This document shows positions 24,701 through 37,602 of a DNA stretch of 64,000 nucleotides, piece by piece. Position 1 is the stretch's first letter, and the number at the start of each line of letters is the position of its first letter. The notes under the pieces were generated by a model. That model did not search any database. It worked only from the letters and a program-made list of their open reading frames with translations, and was not told where the DNA came from. The position numbers were made by a program, and so were the translations under genes. Origin of the DNA: Voacanga thouarsii. Its lineage: Eukaryota; Streptophyta; Magnoliopsida; Gentianales; Apocynaceae. Where the stretch lies: positions 732,501-796,500 of the forward strand of contig JANUWF010001497.1 in assembly GCA_026120185.1 (NCBI GenBank). The letters are read 5' to 3'.

Positions 24701-26007
24701 TAATTTAGTGTCCTTATTTACAATATTGAATAGGGATTGCATCATTACTACTAGCACGTGGGAGGATTGCACAAAGCAGATTCAAAATTCCTCTGATAAC
24801 CTCAAAAGGTTCTACATGCTCAATAAAAACAAACACTCAACTTGCAGAATTAATAAGAAGAGCAGTATTGATAATTTGGGATGAAGCTCCTATAAATTCG
24901 AAATATGTTTTTGAGACTGTTGATAAAACAATCAAAGACATACAAAGAATAGCTACAAATTACAATGAAAACAAGCCATTTGGAGGCAAAGCAGTGCTAT
25001 TAGGGGGAGATTTCTGTCAGATCCTTCCAGTTGTGCCAAAAGATCAAAGAGCTGATATAGTGAATTTGTCATTCAATCAATCAAAATTATGGAACCACTA
25101 TGAAGTGCTTACACTATCTAAGAACATGAGGCTTAAAAAAAGTCATGAATTACAACAATCAGAAACTGAAGAATATACGACTTTTGCCAATTGGCTACTG
25201 AGAATAAGAGATGGCACATAACCGACAAAGTATAGCTGAAATGATAATTAACCTACATGGATCAAAATCCCAAGTAATTTGATTTTAGAAGCTAATGGTG
25301 ATCCAATTAAGACAATATTCAACTTTACTTATCCAAAATTTGATAATAGCTACACAAATCCTAGCTACTTGATGGAAAGAGCCATTCTAACAATGAGGAA
25401 TGAAACAGTTGTAGAATTAAATAATTTTGCATTGGATAAAGTACCAGGATCTGTTGTTGAATATATAAGTGCAGATAGAATAGACAATGTGATAGGCCTT
25501 ATGAAGGATGTATAAAACTTATATCCAACAGAATACCTCAACAACATCACTTTTCCAGGTATGCCTAATCATACATTAAAGATTAAAAAGAATGTGAGTA
25601 TTATCCTATTGAGAAATGTCAATCTAAGCAAAAGATTATGCAATGGCAAAAGGCTAATTGTCACACAAATAGGGAAAAGAGTCATTGAAAGATGAATAAT
25701 TTCAGGTTCAAAAGTATCTATACCAAGAATAGATATATCTTCGACAGATTCAAAGATGCCTTTCACATTGATAAGAAGGCAATTTTTTGTGAACATATGC
25801 TATGCAATGACAATTAATAAGAGTCAAGGACAAACTTTGTCTAATGTTAGATTGTACTTACAAAATTAGTGTTTTCTCATAGACAACTGTATATTGCATT
25901 TTCACAAGTAAAAATCGCCAAGAAGAATAAAAATCATGACCCATGAAGATGACCCAAATTTCAAGACATATACACAAAATATAGTCTACGAAGAAGTTCA
26001 CAATTGA
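21781..26007 (+). pseudogene. Helitron Rep/helicase (RepHel), broken
   Basis: RepHel nicks and unwinds DNA for rolling-circle transposition. In order: the Helitron-like N domain at 21781-22053 (KNIRAYNSMFSMTSM, then YIYRINGENYHR) and FFGNLDLFITFTATPNWPEI at about 22640. The HUH nuclease motif GLPHAHIIIW is at 22959-22988, with its preceding Arg codon now TGA. Around 23390-23475 come PYNQYLLVKY and IKYFFQYLNKSPDR, which retains two Tyr in the usual place. SPTSYEEIRMYDG is near 23920. Walker A GYGGTGKTF lies near 24490-24520, Walker B IIWDEAP near 24868-24890, LLGGDFCQILPVVPKDQR near 25000-25050 and SKNMRL near 25115. The end motif MTINKSQGQTLSNVRLY is near 25810. Numerous stops and frame changes, plus a probable unspliced intron near 24580-24690, show that it is inactive. 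Confidence 0.88.
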
Positions 26008-26611
26008 CTCCCAAAGGTAGCTTTAAAATAAAATTAAAAATTTTCCTACAATTTCAACACCATTCTGACCTATTAATTTTTTTAAAAAATATCATCATTA
26101 TTTTAATGCAGGTTGCAAAGTGTAATGACATGCTCTAATCAACAACTGCTCCAGTACAATGCAAAATACAATGCAGTACAATGTAGTGATAGAAAACAAG
26201 TATGAGCTCCACAAAAAAATGCTCAGGTGCTCAATATACAATATAAATTGTATAAGATACATATTGATTTCTTTATGATTAATAACAAAAGTTACTAATG
26301 TTCTTGATTATATGGCCAAAAAAAAAAAAAAATTCCTACATGCTAAAAAGTATCAAATTTGCTTACAATTGATCAACTAAGCTTAGTAACAACTGCTATT
26401 TTTTTTGTATAGTTAAAAAAAAATAATAAATTTTTTTTATTATCTAAAATAGAATATTACATATTCATTCAAGCAATTCATTGATGGTGCAACACACAGA
26501 AAAATAATACCTCAATAAAACCTCAAAACTTCATACTTTCCCCATATCTTCACAAAATAAAAAATACATTCACATAAATTCACATAGTCACTGCAATTAA
26601 TATCTTAATGA
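26008..26611. other. AT-rich DNA 3' of RepHel
   Basis: Non-coding. Short direct repeats of AATGCA(A/G)TACA lie near 26155-26185. No other structure is recognised. Confidence 0.5.
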
Positions 26612-26781
26612 TATTGTGCATCATACGTGGGGTTCTGATGGTAAACTATTGTCACAAAACACCAAATGACTATCAAATCATGATAATATTGACACCCCAT
26701 ATACTTAATATACAATCAAATTTAGTAAGCTTATCGAATATATAGAATATGACAATTAATAATACACACACACATGTATGC

Positions 26782-26817
<36 letters not shown>

Positions 26818-26820
26818 GCA

Positions 26821-26851
<31 letters not shown>

Positions 26852-27927
26852 AATGTTTTAAATCTATCATCATTAGAATAATTGTGCATCATACGTGGAT
26901 TTTTATGATAAACCATCATTGCAAAACACTGAATAGTTGCCCAAACATATTTATATTGGCACCCCAATATACTTAGCACATAATAAAATTCACAAAGCTT
27001 ATAGCACATCTAACTTAGCAAACTTCCCTTATGCTATTGTAGACTAAAATTAAAAATACATTTACATATTCAATTTTATTAATGTTTTCATGAAATTGTA
27101 CATTATACGCAGGCTTCTGATGGTAAACCATCATCGCAAAATACTAAATGGTTGCCCAAACATGTTTATATTGACACCCAATATACTTAGCACATAATAA
27201 AATGCACAATGCTTATAGCACATCTAACTTAGCAAAATATCCTCATGCTTTTTTAGACTAGAATAAAAAGTACATTTACATATACAATTTTATTAATATT
27301 TTTATGAAATTGTGCATCATACATGGGTTTTTGATGGTAAACCATCATCACAAAACATCGAATGGTTGCCCAATCATGCTTATATTGACGTCCAATATAC
27401 TTAGCACACAATCACATCCACTAACCTTATACCATATCTACCTTTACAAATAATAACCTATATTTATTATTTACAAAAAAATTGATTCAAGCAAAAAAAA
27501 TAGGGGGTTTCTATAATTCTCCTAGAAAAAAATAAATCTTTACATACAAAATATTGATAAAGATCATACCAAGGTCATAAACATGATAAAATCGCAAAGA
27601 CATTATAAACCAACTGCTCCAAGTTAATCCTTTCAAATGGAAGGGGTACATTTATAAAATAATCAAACCAAAGCCTACATGAAGGAAAAAAATGTTACTT
27701 AGATACAAATATAACTGACAAACTGTAACTATTAAAATAATCTCATATTCATCTAAAAATGTCATAACCATTGTTTGTTTGTATAGTTCAAAAATTCATA
27801 ACCAATGATCTTCATGTATCAAACCATGCCATTGAGCTATGTTCATTGGCTACAGTAATAAGGTAGATGAAATAGCATATGACAATCAGAAACACACATA
27901 CACATATATAAATATAAATATAAATAA

Positions 27928-27972
<45 letters not shown>

Positions 27973-28780
27973 TTACAAATCTATCACTATCAGAACAATT
28001 GTGCATTATACATAGCTTCTGATGGTAAACCATCATCACAAAATATCGAATAGTTGCCCAAACATATTTACATTGACACTCAATATACTTAGCACATAAT
28101 GAAATTTACAAAGCTTATAGCACATCTAACTTAGTACAATTCACTTATGCTTTTGTAGGCTAGAATAAAAAATATATTTTTTAATATTTAATTTTATTAA
28201 TTTTTTCATAAAATTGTGCATCATACGTGGACTTCTGATGGTAAACTATCGTCGCAAAACACCAAAAGGTTACCCAATCATGCTTATATTGATGCCCAAT
28301 ATACTTAGCACACAATCACATCAACTAAGCTTATAGCATATCTAGACAAACAAATAACAACCTATATTCATTATTTACAAAATCTTGATTCAAGTAAAAA
28401 TACATGTTTCTATAATTCCACCAAAAAAAAAAACACATTAAATTTTAACATACAGAACATTGAGAAAGATCATACCAAGGTCATAAACCAAGTGCTTTAA
28501 CTTAATCCTTTCAAATGGAAAGGGTGTATTTATAAAATAATCCAACCGAAGCCTACATGAAGGAAAAAAGATGTTAGTAAGATATATACCATAAAAAAAT
28601 CAGGAAAATATTGTATTTGACGAGTAAAAAAAGTAACATTTATAACAAATTTAACTAACATCATAACCACTGATCTTCATGTAACAAACCATACTACTGA
28701 ACTATGTTCATTGGCTGCAGTAACAATGAAGATGAAATAGCATATCTCACACACACACACACACACGCACATATGAAAAA
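26612..28780. repeat. Nested tandem array: about 210-bp units inside a longer period of about 900 bp
   Basis: Six diverged units begin with ATTGTGCATCATACGTGG-like sequence at about 26612, 26881, 27098, 27309, 28000 and 28214. They continue with TTCTGATGGTAAACCATC, CAAAACACCAAATGGTTGCCC and CCCAATATACTTAGCACA, and in most units AAGCTTATAGCACATCTAAC. A second layer repeats larger blocks. About 27480-27700 matches 28385-28580 (AAGATCATACCAAGGTCATAAAC, then TTAATCCTTTCAAATGGAA). The block at 27810-27890 matches 28675-28745 (CTATGTTCATTGGCTACAGTAA). There is no coding. Such arrays in the 3' part of a Helitron are structural or neutral repeats as far as can be told. Confidence 0.85.
26761..26851. 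repeat. Palindromic compound microsatellite (CA)n-(TA)n-(TG)n
   Basis: ACACACACATGTATGCG, a (TA) run of about 15 units, then CGCATACATGTGTGTG form a nearly perfect inverted repeat with an AT centre. It could extrude a cruciform. It lies between the first and second 210-bp units. Related (TATAAA)/(TG)n and (CA)n tracts occur at the equivalent places at 27892-27967 and 28749-28767. Confidence 0.85.
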
Positions 28781-29932
28781 TTTTAGAGGGGGTGAATAAG
28801 GTTTTTGACAAATTTTAAAATATTTTTCAGAAAAATATCTAATTTTCGAAATGCTCCTTTTGTTTTATAGATCGAGGTGTTTATAAGTTATGCAAAGATG
28901 AGTTGTGTGCAGCTTTAAGAAGTCATCTAGGAACTTAAAGATATGAGACAAGAGATGTGTAATCAATACAAGAATAAAGATGGGTTGGTGAAAATCATAA
29001 AGATTTCTTTTAAATGATTGAAAACTTTGTGCAAAGAGATTCACAAGCTGTCAGAAATAAATGTAAGGAAGATGAACAAGAGATTTATAGTGGTTCGATC
29101 CTCAAAGATCTATATCCACTGCCTTAAGCTCACACTTAAGGATTTCAGATCAGATCTCTATAAATTCAGTCAGTTCAATGGTGTCTATCTACACAAATTG
29201 CATAAGAGGATCACCACACTTGGTTTTACCGAAACCTCTCAACCATTCTACAAATCAAGGCTCACTCTAAATGGGTTTTACACCACAACCTTGATATACA
29301 AAAAGATTATAGGAATGAAACAGAGATAACTCACACGTTTGAGCAAATGTGTAAACAAATAAGTACTAACAACTTTTATCTTTTGAAGTAATTTGATTTC
29401 TCTTTGAAACAATTATGAAAAGGGAGATTTTTATAATCCGAAGTGTAGAAATGTTTATAAGAAAGATAGCACAAAAATCTAATTTAAAATTGAGTTTTGA
29501 AAATTTTTATACAAGCAAAAAGTAAGATATGAACGGCTAGAAATGACTAGTTTCTCGCTGTCAGATTTTTTAGAATTTTGGACTTAATGATCAAATGAGA
29601 ATGCATCCAAAAAGGTGAGTCCAAAATGGCACTTTTTGTAATTCACAAAGCTTATGCATGTATTGATTTCATTTTTAGAGAATCAGTCCCTGATAGTGAT
29701 TCAAGCAATGAAACTGATGAAAACAGAGAAAGCACCCCCTCCTCCCTAAGTTGTTCATGCTAAAAACCGCACTGTTTAAAATTCGCATAATCACCATTCA
29801 GTGAGATAATTTTATGCCTATGTCACAGTTTCATAATTTTATTTGGTTAACTTTCTCTTTTTTAGCTTGTGCTTTTAAAATTTCCTCAGCAGAAACAAAA
29901 CCATAGTTGGGAAAATAACTCAAAAAGGAAAT
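28781..29932. other. Possible unclassified insertion with GAGGGGGTG ends
   Basis: The block from about 28786 to 29741 starts with GAGGGGGTG and ends with its reverse complement CACCCCCTC. The sequence inside differs in style from the repeat array before it. It contains a 103-codon frame (29018-29329) with no family match. It may be an LTR fragment or another transposon remnant, but there is no clear target duplication. Positions 29742-29932 show nothing recognisable. Confidence 0.35.
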
Positions 29933-29944
29933 AAATCAAACAAA

Positions 29945-32900
29945 ACAACAACAACAAACTAAGCCTTAATCCCAAGTAACTTGGGGTCGGTTACATAAAC
30001 CAACGTCAGGCAACGTGTGGTCATCCACATGAATCATCTCTCGTCACTTTCTTCTATCGAACGTCATACTTTCATCCAAATCTAACAAAGACATATCTCT
30101 CTTAATTACCTCTATCCATGTCGTTTTAGGCCTACCTCTACCTCTACCCCTGTCTAACCTATCCTGCCTCACTCTCTCCATCGCCCTAATAGGAGCATCC
30201 CTCGGTCTTCTCTGAACGTGTCCAAACCAATGCAGACGACTTTCTCTCATCTTTTCCTCAATAGATGCCACACCCACATTTTCCCTAATGATCTCATTTC
30301 TAACTCTATCCTTCCTAGTATATCCACACATCCACCGTAACATACGCATCTCAGCTACTTTTATTTTTTGAATATGACACCTTTTAGCTGCCCAACATTC
30401 CGTATCATATAACAAAGCAGGTCGTACAACTGCCTTGTAAAACTTTCCCTTTAAATTCAACGGTGCATTACGATCACAAAGAAAGAATACTAGTCGCACT
30501 CTTCCATTTCAACCAATCCGCCTTAACTCGATGTGCAACGTCGTTATCGAGCTCTCCGTCTTTCTGAATAATATATCCTAGATAGCGAAAACAATCAGCT
30601 AACGGTATATCTCTACCTTCCAAAGTTACACTCTGGGCTATGTTTCTGCTACCACTAAACTTGCATCCCATATACTCTATTTTACTCCTACTAATTCTGA
30701 AACCCTTGGATTCCAATGTCTGCCGCCATAACTCCAATTTATCATTTACACCGGCTCTAGTCTTATCAATTAATACAATATCATCCGCAAACAACATACA
30801 CCATGGCATAGCCTCCTGTATAGTGTAGGCCAACTCATCCATAATGGCTGTAAAGAGGAAAGGGCTAAGCGCTGATCCTTGATGCACCCTGATATTAATA
30901 AGGAATTCTGCAGTCACTCCGGCACCAGTCCTTACACTTGTACATGCTCCCTCATACATATCTTTAATGAGAGTAATATACTTTATTGATACACCTTTCT
31001 TGGCTAGCACCCACCAAACTACTTCTCTAGGAACCCTGTCATAGGCTTTTTCCAAGTCAATAAATACCATATGTAAATCTTTCTTTCTTTCCCTATGATA
31101 TTCAATTATCTGCCGTAATAAATGAATTGCCTCCGTAATGGAACGCCCAGGCATAAAACCAAACTGATTATCTGAAATTTGTATAATGCCCCGTAACCTC
31201 TGTTCAATCACTCTCTCCCAAAGTTTCATAATATGACTCATGAGTTTAATTCCACGGTAATTGGCACAATCTTGGACATCTCCTTTATTCTTGTACAGAG
31301 GAATCAGAGTACTCTTCCTCCATTCTGTAGGCATTCTATTAACTTTATATATCTTGTTGAACATACTTGTCAGCCACGTAATACCCATATCTCCTAAACA
31401 CTTCCAAACCTCGATCGGTATACCATCCGGTCCTACAGTTTTTTTTGGACTCATCCTTTTAAGGGCATCACAGACTTCATGCTTCTGAATACGACGAATC
31501 CATGCACGGTTAACCTCTTCGTTCGAAAGCGCCAGACTACCTACACTCGGAACTTGGACTTGATTTCCGTTAAATAATTTATCAAAATATGATCTCCATC
31601 TCTCCTTTATTTCTTCATCCTTAACTAAAACATTGTGGTTTTCGTCCTTTACACATTTCACTACACCTATATCCCTTGTCTTCTTCTCCTTGTAACACGT
31701 CAGTCTATATGTATTCTTCTCTCCGTCTTTGGTATCTAACTTTTCATATAAATCCTTATAAACTATGGCTATTGCGTTTCTGACAGCTTCTTTAGCTTTT
31801 CTTCTCGCGACCTTGTATTTCTCAAAATTTTCATCACTCCTACACTTTCCTAAGTTTCTATAGCACTCTCTTTTACTCCTTATGGCTTCTTTCACTTCGT
31901 TGTTCCACCACGACACATCCTTGTTAAGAGGTATTTTTCCTTTAGATTCCCCAAGCACTTCCTTAGCTACTGTCCTAATACATTGAGCCATCTTTCTCCA
32001 CATAGAATCTGGATTTGAATCCATATCAGAAGACCAATTATCCGCCTCAACTACCTTATTGACAAAGGCTATTCTTTCATCCCCCTGAAGCCTCCACCAC
32101 CTAATCCTAGGGTCAACTCGAAAATTCTGCTACTTACTCTTTTTCCTAAAATTAAAATCGAGGACCAACAGCCTGTGTTGCGTAACTACACTCTCACCTG
32201 GAATAACTTTACAATCCGTACACCCACTACGAAAGCTATGCCTCATAATAAAGAAGTCTATCTGACTGGCATTTAACCCGCTTCTAAAAGTCACTAAGTG
32301 AGAATCTCTCTTCTTAAACCAAGTATTTGCTATGGTCAAATCATAGGCCAAGGCAAAATCAAGAATAGCAGTTCCTGCTTCGTTTTTAGCTCCGAAACCC
32401 TGACCTCCATGAACACTCTCAAACTCGCTCTTATCAGTACCTACATGTCCGTTTAGATCACCACCAATGAAAAGCTTTTCTACACACGGTACACTCTGGA
32501 CAATCTCATCTAAATCATCCCAGAACTGTTGCCTAACCGAATCATCGAGTCCTACTTACGGCGCATACGCACTAATAACAGTAGTAATCTCGCCGCCAAT
32601 CATGATCTTGATGCTCAAAATCCTATCACTCTTCCTCTGTACTTCAACCACATCATCAATAAACTTACGATCAATAATAATCCCGACTCCATTTCTATTT
32701 CTAACTCTACCTGAATACCAAAGCTTATAACCCCATGGAGCGACTACTCTCGCCTTCTCACCTATCCACTTGGTTTCCTGAAGACACAAAATGCTAATCT
32801 TTCTCCTCCGCATTACCTCAACTAGCTCTATCAATCTACCGATCAAAGATCCTATATTCCATGTAGTTAGATGAATCCTATCCCTATAGACTGTCTTTTT

Positions 32901-33193
32901 TACCCTACACACTTGCATATTTGACATCGCATCCGGGGACCGACACGGCGCGTTGCTTCCGGGCAACGACCTAACAACCCTCACATATTTATCACTACAC
33001 TCGGGTCTAGGAAGTGCAGTGCGTCGTTGAGTAGGGAACGCCCCCACGAAGTCAATCGATTGGTTCATGTCATAGATGTGACTATGTTTTATGTTGGCCG
33101 TCACAAGCCTACCGCAACTCTCCTCCTTTATCCGGGCTTGAGACCGGCAATGAACACCGCAGACAAAACCCGTGGAGCTCACAGGCGGAGTTT
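29945..33193 (-). mobile_element. Full-length plant RTE-type LINE
   Basis: A 3249-bp non-LTR retrotransposon lies on the minus strand, flanked by a perfect 12-bp target duplication AAATCAAACAAA (29933-29944 and 33194-33205). On its own strand it ends with a short TTGTTG-type tail preceded by CCCCAAGTTACTTGGGATTAAG, the usual 3' end of plant RTE elements. The 5' end is complete by length. It is inserted in the 3' part of the Helitron and is later than it. Confidence 0.9.
30044..33182 (-). pseudogene. RTE endonuclease-reverse transcriptase polyprotein, nearly intact
   Basis: The single open frame of RTE elements encodes an apurinic-type endonuclease followed by reverse transcriptase. Endonuclease landmarks are TTWNIGSL, ILCLQETKW, FIGGDLNGHVG and NASQIDFFIMRH. 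Reverse transcriptase landmarks are VGPDGIPIEVWKCLG, YKNKGDVQDCANYRGIKLM, MVFIDLEKAYDRVPRE, VHQGSALSPFLF and the catalytic MLFADDIVL. The C-terminal part contains LRWMCGYTRKDRVRNEI and WFGHVQRRP. From 33182 to about 30480 everything stays in one frame except two stops, TAA at 32556-32558 and TAG at 32130-32132. One frameshift near 30480-30499 leads into the last 150 codons. The element is thus dead but young. It has no functional link to neighbours. Confidence 0.9.
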
Positions 33194-33205
33194 AAATCAA
33201 ACAAA

Positions 33206-34838
33206 GTAATTAAAAAAAAACAAAAGAAATTTAAACAAATGAAAGAAAACATTACCCATACCTTAGAAATAAATAAATTGTGCCAAAGCAAAAGATCTTC
33301 CTAAACAGATCTCTGAATAAAAATAGAATTCTAGACAAAAAACAAAATAAATTACAATGCACAGAGTAGACGATCAATAACATTTTCTTAAAGATAATTC
33401 TCGTACATATCTCACGCACGCGCTCACAAAAAACATCAGATTCGCAACACAAAAACTATAAACACAACTCCCTTAATCTTAAAATCAGCTCATTCAATGA
33501 AACATATGAATAAAAAAATAATAAAAAACTATTTTGATTGGAAAACATAATACTACTACTACTAAAATATATTACAAATCCATACACAAATTTCGATCGC
33601 AGACTCACAAAAAAACCATATCTGAAGCTCAAAAGTTTTAATAAACCCCTCCTACTCTAATCACTATCTTATTGCCAGAAACATACGAAAAATATCACAA
33701 CATAATGTCAGATAGATCAAAAACAAAATATTGCTATTTCTCTAATATATTCTAAAAAAGTCACATTTCACAAAGAAAACTCACCCATTCACTCACAAAG
33801 AACTTCAAATCTGATGCTAGATAATCTGCCAAGATACTGTGGTTTTGGTTGTGAGAGATGAAAACTAGAAACGAAGAAGATCAAACCCTGTTGCTAAGAT
33901 AAATTGACGTTGCATAGTTATTAACAGATTGGGTTGAGATAAAAAAGATGCTGACAACAATAGCCCTAGAATAAAGCTTAGATTATTCTTCAGAGAAATT
34001 GCAAAAGGATGAAGAAAAATGGCAACGCAGAAGAGTACCAGCTTTTGATTCTTAGAATATTTTAGACCTCACATAAATCTTCAAACTCTGTGAAACCGGA
34101 CTTCAAAATTGAATAAAATATAATGAATTCAAGTATCTAACATAAACATCATAAATACTTTCAATCACTTCAAACGTTAAACCAAACATATTCAATTAAA
34201 TAGAAAATGGACTTCTAATCTAATAATTTGTTATATATTCCTTGGGCTTCCTATATATAAAGCCCAAAAGAAAATGGACTTGAAAATGTGCCTGCAAATT
34301 AGAAGTAAGAATATTTAAACTATATGTAAAAAAGTTTTTTTAAATAAATAAATATAATATATATATATATATATTAAAATAAACAAATCAACTTTTCAGA
34401 TGTAAAAAATTATAGACATTGAAAAAGAGACATTTTAAAAAACTTACTAATCCAAAAGTACTATGGCTGAGACTATTGAAGCAGTATATCAATTTTATAA
34501 TAAGAATCTATGACAATTATATATGACTAACATCTTTTATATGAAGATTCAAATTTATCATATTGTTAAAAATCATCTAAATCCATTAAATTCATTAAAA
34601 AATGAACAAACAAATTCATCAACAATGAAAAAAAGTCATTCTCATTGTTTCCAACCAACAAAAAAAAAAAAAGAAAAGAAAAGGCAAAGTATCAAAACAA
34701 TTAACTTAAATAAATAATAAATTATTAAAAAATAACAAATAATTTTGATTTTCTCTATTTAAAATCTAAATATATAATACAAAAAATCAAACTAAATAGA
34801 AAGTTAATAAAATTAATAAATTAAAAAAAATTATGACC
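33206..34838. other. AT-rich 3' subterminal Helitron DNA
   Basis: No coding sequence is recognised; the ORFs here are A-rich chance frames. Positions 34362-34373 form a short (AT)n run. The segment should be Helitron because it lies between the LINE insertion and the terminal hairpin. Confidence 0.45.
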
Positions 34839-34866
34839 CCGAGCAATGCTCGGACCACTTACCTAG
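34839..34866 (+). repeat. Helitron 3' terminus: hairpin plus CTAG
   Basis: CCGAGCAATGCTCGG (34839-34853) folds into a short GC-rich hairpin. It is followed nine bases later by CTAG (34863-34866). A GC-rich palindrome about 10-12 bases before CTRR is the diagnostic Helitron end. The orientation agrees with the plus-strand RPA and RepHel genes upstream. Confidence 0.8.
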
Positions 34867-37602
34867 GATTATCAAATGACGAAACTCTTCTTGAGTAATA
34901 ACTTATACTAGTATCATAAAAAACTTTCAGAATATGAATGCTAGTTGTCCATCTTTCATTCATATTAAAGATTTTGTTCTCTAAACTCCTTTCACAATAA
35001 ATAATGTGAACAAGCACCTTAGATTTTGTACAATTTTTGGAAAGGCTTCTTTTACATTTTTGTACTTATTTGGCAATCAAATATCACGAGTGCTCTTTGT
35101 ATTCGTAAATATTCTTATGTAGTCTCAAGGATAAGACTCCACCCGTCTCACACTTAATCCCATAACAAATTCATTCTAATCTGGGGGAGAATCATCATGT
35201 GTTTTAATTCAAAACCCAAATTAATTACTTCTAGTTATACTTGGTAAATATTAGAATTTACCAATTACCACACAATATTATAAAATAAATATTTTTACAA
35301 TATTTCTTTCACCCTAATCTCATCATACATTACCCATAAAATTATGGGAAAATGAAGAAAAAAAAAACTCTCCATTTTTACTTATATCCCTTATTTTATG
35401 AGTAAGGAATATAAAATATCTATAATTTTAGATTGACTTAAAAACAAGTCTTCAAAAAATACTGTTTGGTGATACAGGGTTGGGATGTCTACCAAACACG
35501 AGATGTGATTGGGGCACTTCTTATTCCAATTCAAAATTTAATTTAAATTTAAAATAAGAATAATTTAAATAATATTTATTTTACGAGAACTATTATATAC
35601 TCAAAACACATTATATGCTCTCTTTAAAAATATTAAATCTTACCTGACCCATTCAAATAAATTCATCTCAATCAAATCGTTATTCAAAATGTACAAACTA
35701 CATAAACTCAAACTAATGGAGAAAAAAGAGAATACAAAAAAAAAGTAATTAATTATGGCTTTTACAGTATTTAACAATTAGTTTATAAACCCACTAAATA
35801 AAGGTATAAGAAAATATCAAATTTTTTATTAAAGTTAAATTAAATTAATTTGGTAGAAAAACTTAGAGGTGAATTGAATTGAGAGAAAGAGAAGAGGAAG
35901 GGAGAGGAATGGAGTTTTTTCAAATCAAAATATTACTTAGAAAAAATGCTAAACATATTATCAATTAAAACATTTTTTATTTGGATTTTCAGCCATTGCC
36001 AAAGGTGACCAGTGACGTTGGCATTCTATTTTTTCCTTTTCCATCTTCTAAACGACCCTCCCCTCTTTTCCTTTTCCGGACCTGCGATTGTCTCTTTGTT
36101 TATTTGAAGGGCAGCAAATTTCTAACTTCTATTATGCACTTGCAGATTTTCTCTTTCTCTCTTTCTTTCTGTTGATAGCAGCAACTTTCTGTCGCTATAT
36201 CGCTTGTAGTAGCACGTGGTCGACCCTGTCTTACTACCACCAGGCCGTCTACTTATCTCTTCTGCTAACATTCGCCATCTAAGGTACATTATTCCATCTC
36301 ACTATTGTTAAATGTGTGGATTGTTAGTTTCAAAACTAGTGGATGCTTCATTTGTAAGTCGATACAATAGAACAGTTTTGATAGGTAAAATTTGTGAGGC
36401 AGTTTCTCTGGAAAGAACTAAGTTGGTATATGTAATGTCTAACGCATAGCTCTTAAATTTGGATGTTTCTCAATAAGAAGTTCTTGATAAAAATATGCGT
36501 ATAATATGATTTCTATTCAATAGATAGAAAGTAAGGACCAAACAGAACCTATCAGTAGGTAAGAAAACACTATAACCAAATATGATTTTGATACCTTTGA
36601 GAACAGGAAAAGAAAATGAGTAAGCCAATATGAGCATAGACATAAGCACATAAATAGGAACAAATAGGGATCATTAGCTACAGAATGTGGAGATCATTGA
36701 TTCATTGTTGTAGATATAAGCATATTTGATTTGGAAGCTTCCTATGACCAGATATTTTCCATTGAAATGTTTGAGTACCACAGAGTTTCTCTAAAGCTTT
36801 AAGACTTGTTTTGTGACTGGTCAGATCGGTAAATTTATTTTGTCTTTGTGTTTGAGGTGCCTCCAAATCTATCTATATTTTCTTGTGCATGTCTTGTCTA
36901 TCGCAGTCTTATTTGGTTTATGTTCGATGCAGATTAATTAATTATAATTGGAGTAATTTCTTATATGATGAGTCTGATATGTTGTTGCCAACTCTCTACT
37001 TGACTGTGTTTATCTAAACATATGCAACAACCTATTAGCTCCTTGTAAGCCTTGTGGCCTGTTTATAGCTAAGAAACTATCAAAATAGATCAAACTTCTT
37101 TTTCATGGAGGATCCCTAAAGGTGGAATCTAGATTAAATTTCCTTCTCCAATCATAGTGGTGCCTTCATTCAGTGCCTCTCCAATCATACAGATTTTTGT
37201 GGTTTGCAAAGTTTTACCTCTTGCAATGGATTGGGTGAGGCATTTAAGTATCTCAAGATCTCAAACTTCTGTTTCATTCAGGACATGGGGCTCTTCATCA
37301 TGCCATTTGAGATTATATGGGGCTTGCAGTGTTTTAGTTGTGCTTGTGTTCTTTAATTCACTTTGGTGTTAATAAATGCATTTAACTTTCATTACCAAAC
37401 ACTTCCCATTATTCTGCTGCTAACTGCTCTTTATTGTAATTTTTCAGTACTATAAAATAGAACTTATATAAAAGATGCTTTAAAGTAAAAAATGGTAAAA
37501 TATTCCATCCCCTCCTTTGGTCTATAGAATATTGGATGTGTAGTTTTAACATTTCCTTGCTTTGTCTATACTCTTAGATCACTATCACACTAACATGGAC
37601 AT
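34867..37602. other. Intergenic DNA before the PPR pseudogene
   Basis: No intact gene is recognised. The region is AT-rich to about 35960. Positions 35980-36300 are pyrimidine-rich (many CTTTT and TCTCTTT runs) with short open frames lacking any family match, perhaps an old leader or promoter. Positions 36300-37600 resemble intron-like or intergenic DNA. Confidence 0.4.

Larger units (their letters stand above)
11148..34866 (+). mobile_element. Giant decayed Helitron with nested insertions
   Basis: A plus-strand rolling-circle transposon is inferred from three things in the right order. RPA-like exons lie at 12.4-16.9 kb. A Rep/helicase pseudogene with the HUH motif and PIF1-type helicase motifs lies at 21.8-26.0 kb. 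A typical 3' terminus (GC-rich hairpin, then CTAG) ends at 34866. Removing the solo LTR and the LINE leaves about 18.7 kb. The left end is a guess: a TC at 11148 preceded by A, just before a long AT run, would fit the 5'-A|TC rule, but other TC positions nearby are possible. Helitrons insert between A and T; here CTAG is followed by G, so either the flank has mutated or the end is slightly off. Confidence 0.65.

Noticed and set aside
26673..28039. Open frames rich in HTHTHT or IYIYIY
   Set aside because: Translations of (CA)n and (TA)n microsatellites, not genes.
26612..28780. Regularly spaced repeats that might suggest a CRISPR array
   Set aside because: Units are about 210 bp, diverged, without short constant repeats and unique spacers; the DNA is plant nuclear.
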